From the NCBI RefSeq assembly GCF_000407485.1, contig NZ_ASWD01000006.1, positions 62,001 to 126,000 of the forward strand: 64,000 bases of DNA. Reading direction: 5' to 3'. This document shows, piece by piece, positions 58,936 to 64,000 of the stretch. The DNA comes from Enterococcus pallens ATCC BAA-351 (GTDB lineage Bacteria > Bacillota > Bacilli > Lactobacillales > Enterococcaceae). Made by a program: the position numbers and the translations under genes. A model generated the notes under the pieces. The model was not told the origin of the DNA and searched no databases. It saw only the letters and a program-made list of their open reading frames with translations. Positions within the stretch are counted from its first letter, which is position 1, and the number at the start of each line of letters is the position of its first letter.

Positions 58936-59853
58936 GTGTTAATTAGTGAAAAAATGAAGCAAACTGATTTTTCAGCGGCTGAATCCGCCTTAGTCAGCTA
59001 TATTTTAGATCAAGGAATTGCTATTGAAGAAATGACCATCAAGGCAATTGCTCAGGCAACCTTTGTCCATCCCTCAACCTTAATCCGCGTTTCCAAAAAG
59101 TTGGGCTTTGCTGGCTGGATGGAGCTGAAAGCCGCCTTTTTAGAAGAACTAACCTATATGCAAACCTATTTTGATACTGTTGATGCCAATCTGCCTTTTG
59201 ATCCAAACGATGGTGTAATGACCATTGCCAATAAAATTGCGACTTTAGAGCGGACGACCATTGACGATACTCTCAGTCTTTTAAATCATGATAACCTGCA
59301 GAAAGCCAAGCAGCTCCTACTATCCGCCAATCAAATCAAGATTTTCGGCAGTAACGCCAACACCCTGATTGCTCAGGATTTTTCGTTAAAAATGCGTCGG
59401 ATTAAACGCAATGTCATCATTTCTCAAACCATGGGCGAAAATGCCTATGAAGCATACAATTGTCAATCCAATGACTGCTGTATCCTGATTTCCTATACTG
59501 GTGAGAATTCAATGATTATCCAAACTGCCGAGATTTTGAAGAAACTGAAGATTCCGATTATCGGCTTAACTAGTATCGGTGACAACTCATTGGCTAAACT
59601 GAGCGATGTTGCCCTGCGAATCACTACTCGTGAACGTCTGTATTCTAAAATTGGCAATTACACGATTAATACCTCCATCTGCTACCTGTTGGATATCCTG
59701 TATAGCTGCTGCTTTGCCGAAGATTATTCCTTAAACCTGAATCACCTGATTAAAATCGGTGAACACTTCGATACTCGCAAATCCAGCTCTACCATTATGG
59801 AGGAATCCTCAGAGACCCGCGTGCATTTCACAGAATCTTTTCGACCGAATTAA
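58936..59853 (+). CDS. RpiR/MurR-family sugar-phosphate-responsive regulator
   Basis: 305 residues. GTG 58936 was chosen because an upstream in-frame GTG (58927) lies inside the AGAGGTGG ribosome site. An N-terminal helix-turn-helix (FSAAESALVSYILDQ, TFVHPSTLIRVSKKLGFAGW) is followed by a SIS domain (about 110-260; IKIFGSNANTLIAQDF, CCILISYTGEN) that binds a phosphosugar. Divergent from the GH4-GH1 operon, its likely target. Confidence 0.88.
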   Translation: MLISEKMKQTDFSAAESALVSYILDQGIAIEEMTIKAIAQATFVHPSTLIRVSKKLGFAGWMELKAAFLEELTYMQTYFDTVDANLPFDPNDGVMTIANKIATLERTTIDDTLSLLNHDNLQKAKQLLLSANQIKIFGSNANTLIAQDFSLKMRRIKRNVIISQTMGENAYEAYNCQSNDCCILISYTGENSMIIQTAEILKKLKIPIIGLTSIGDNSLAKLSDVALRITTRERLYSKIGNYTINTSICYLLDILYSCCFAEDYSLNLNHLIKIGEHFDTRKSSSTIMEESSETRVHFTESFRPN

Positions 59854-59876
59854 AGGAGGGGAATCCCCTCCTTTAT
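59851..59876. terminator. Bidirectional terminator between RpiR and PTS genes
   Basis: A near-perfect palindrome TAAAGGAGGGGA/TCCCCTCCTTTA lies between the converging genes. Confidence 0.7.
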
Positions 59877-59878
59877 GG

Positions 59879-62643
<2,765 letters not shown>

Positions 62644-62792
62644 GTAAAGCTTCCCCCGTTCTACGCTGTACGTTGCAGAGAAATTTAGCAGCTTCTAAAT
62701 TTTTCTCTCACTAAAATGATAGAGTTTTAAGTAATTGCTGTCAATCTGATTTCCGATAACCAGTGTTCTTTTTTCACCTCCTGGAGAACAAC

Positions 62793-62845
62793 AAAAAAAC
62801 CCAATGAGCGTACGACAAATAAACTTTGTCTTACGTCATCAGGTT
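62793..62845 (-). terminator. LicT-controlled leader terminator
   Basis: A long imperfect stem (AACCTGATGACGTAAGACAAA with TTTGTCGTACG..CATTGGGTT) ends in seven Ts on the minus strand. Its first bases overlap the RAT element. Confidence 0.85.
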
Positions 62846-62872
62846 TAGCTTGTATTTAAACAATCACTATCC
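62843..62872 (-). promoter_or_regulatory. RAT ribonucleic antiterminator element
   Basis: The minus strand starts GGATAGTGATTGTTTAAATA and ends CAAGCTAAACC, resembling the LicT/SacT-family RAT (GGATTGTTACTG...GCAGGCAAAACC). It sits directly before the leader terminator. Confidence 0.75.
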
Positions 62873-62898
62873 ATCAGTGGTCTATTTAATTCATATTT

Positions 62899-62927
62899 AT
62901 CTTAGCAAAGGAAGAAAACGCTGTCAA
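62899..62927 (-). promoter_or_regulatory. licT-bglP promoter with overlapping cre-like site
   Basis: Minus-strand TTGACA, a 17-base spacer and TAAGAT. TGACAGCGTTTTCT (62913-62926) matches the cre consensus at 12 of 14 positions and overlaps the -35 box, implying CcpA repression. Confidence 0.75.
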
Positions 62928-63004
62928 CAACTTTTTGAAAAAATTTTTTTCTGATGTTTTGCTAACGAAGAACAATGATACCGCTCAAACCCTTTCAGAT
63001 AGAG

Positions 63005-63039
63005 AAAAAAGGCTTAAAATCGTAGAGATTTCAAGCCTT
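63005..63039 (-). terminator. Terminator of metG
   Basis: AAGGCTTGAAATC/GATTTTAAGCCTT stem followed by six Ts on the minus strand. Confidence 0.85.
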
Positions 63040-63050
63040 CTTGATTTCTA

Positions 63051-64000
63051 TTATCCAACAATCGAACCGTTTGGCATGTCCTTTGGTGCTTCCACTACTT
63101 TTAAGCTGCCATCTGGGGCTTCTGCTGACAGAATCATGCCTTGACTGATTTCGCCGCGCATTTTACGAGGCTTCAGATTCGCAACAATAATTAGTTTTTT
63201 ACCAATTAATGAAGCAGGGTCGGCATAAAATTCGGCAATGCCTGAAAGAATTTGGCGGTCTTGCTTGTCGCCGGCATCTAAACGGAATTGCAGCAGCTTG
63301 TCTGCTCCTTCGACTTTTTTACAGTCAATGACTTCCGCAACCTTCAGCTCTACCTTGTCAAACACCTCAAATTTAATTTCCTTGTCTTTGACTGACACCA
63401 ATTCAGTTTCTTCAGGGTTCCATTTAATGGCTTCTTCCTCCGGCTGACTGCCTTCAGACATTTTTTGTTTAATATAAGCCACTTCTTCTTCCATGTCTAA
63501 ACGTGGGAAGATTGGTTTACCCTTTGGAATAACTTTGGTATCTTCCGGGAATTCGCCAAAGTGAATTTTCTCTAATTGCATGCCGTCAGGGTTTAGACCT
63601 AACTGCTCGAAAATTTTCTTCGGTGTTTGTGTCATAACTGGTTGTAAAAGAATGGCCACGATTCGCAGGCTCTCAGCCAAATGAACCATTACGCTGTCCA
63701 GCTCTTCTTTTTTCTCTTCGTCCTTAGCTAAAATCCAAGGCTCTGTTTCGTCAATGTATTTATTGGCACGAGAAACCAGTACCCAAACCTCCGCTAAAGC
63801 CGTATTGAATTCCATTTTTTCCATGGCTTCACGATAACGACTAACGACATTCGCAGCGGTTGTTGACAGCTCACTATCAAATGGCGTCACTAAAGATTTA
63901 TACTTCGGCACAACACCATCACAATACTTATTAATCATAGCAACAGTCCGGTTTAACAGGTTCCCTAGATCGTTAGCTAAATCATAATTTACCCGTGAGA
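63051..64000 (-). CDS. metG: Methionyl-tRNA synthetase, C-terminal part (N-terminus outside window)
   Basis: About 316 C-terminal codons; the frame continues unbroken to the right edge (SRVNYDLANDLGNLLNRTVAMINKY). The anticodon-binding domain (NKYIDETEPWILAK) is followed by the tRNA-binding OB-fold appendix (about the last 110 residues; VELKVAEVIDCKKVEGADKLLQFRLDAG, GKKLIIVANLKPRKMRG). It charges tRNA-Met. In Bacillus it neighbours tatD; here the beta-glucoside operon lies between. Confidence 0.95.
   Translation of the reverse strand, partial: SRVNYDLANDLGNLLNRTVAMINKYCDGVVPKYKSLVTPFDSELSTTAANVVSRYREAMEKMEFNTALAEVWVLVSRANKYIDETEPWILAKDEEKKEELDSVMVHLAESLRIVAILLQPVMTQTPKKIFEQLGLNPDGMQLEKIHFGEFPEDTKVIPKGKPIFPRLDMEEEVAYIKQKMSEGSQPEEEAIKWNPEETELVSVKDKEIKFEVFDKVELKVAEVIDCKKVEGADKLLQFRLDAGDKQDRQILSGIAEFYADPASLIGKKLIIVANLKPRKMRGEISQGMILSAEAPDGSLKVVEAPKDMPNGSIVG

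Overview
The window looks like a chromosomal segment of a low-to-moderate G+C lactic acid bacterium, most likely an Enterococcus. This is judged from gene families and synteny by eye: metG, tatD, rnmV and ksgA in one orientation, rnjB close to asd, a SagA/PcsB-like secreted protein, Mga-type and PTS/BglG regulators, and strong AGGAGG ribosome binding sites. No database search was possible. No tRNA, rRNA, CRISPR array or replication origin was recognised. One IS200-type element is present.

Layout. 1-3.8 kb: start of an RNase J2 gene, a GNAT acetyltransferase, a membrane-anchored deacetylase-like protein and a membrane-tethered XRE regulator. 3.9-6.85 kb: a four-gene minus-strand operon with two SipW-type signal peptidases flanking a TasA/CalY-like secreted protein and a related protein with a YPQTG sorting signal. 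This is the best candidate for an undescribed system. 7.4-11 kb: asd, an LCP cell-wall ligase, CsbD, an esterase and a DsrE protein. 11.3-16.3 kb: a pseudo-receiver winged-helix regulator, an Mga-type regulator, a signal-less GH25 lysin, the IS200 tnpA and a small unknown gene. 16.3-21.7 kb: lacZ overlapping an APC-family permease, with a divergent AraC regulator sharing a control region that carries a cre-like site.

21.7-37.8 kb: a Wzx/Wzy-type exopolysaccharide or capsule locus on the minus strand, read from a consensus promoter near 37.8 kb. Its head is unusual: a surface protein with a VKQTG sorting-like signal, its overlapping sortase and an unknown membrane protein. Then come cpsC/D/B-type phosphoregulators, a priming sugar transferase, a very AT-rich serotype-specific core (glycosyltransferases, a TupA-like ATP-grasp enzyme, wzy, wzx), and finally a UDP-glucuronate epimerase and UDP-glucose dehydrogenase. 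The last two should supply UDP-GlcA and UDP-GalA.

38-49.5 kb: a possible small RNA, a coiled-coil/3D-domain secreted protein, a heterodimeric ABC exporter, a NagZ-like lipoprotein, a paralogue of the pseudo-receiver regulator, a predicted NiaR-controlled niacin ECF component, trhO and a DUF3089 lipoprotein. 49.5-51.8 kb: ksgA-rnmV-tatD. 52-55.8 kb: a membrane protein, an apparently autoregulated marR-MATE operon, small unknown genes (one a 28-residue membrane peptide) and an Imm-5-like protein. 55.8-62.9 kb: an aryl-beta-glucoside system with GH1 and GH4 phospho-glucosidases, an RpiR regulator, a PTS IIBCA permease and a LicT/BglG antiterminator with its RNA target, terminator, promoter and cre-like site. 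The C-terminal part of metG closes the window.
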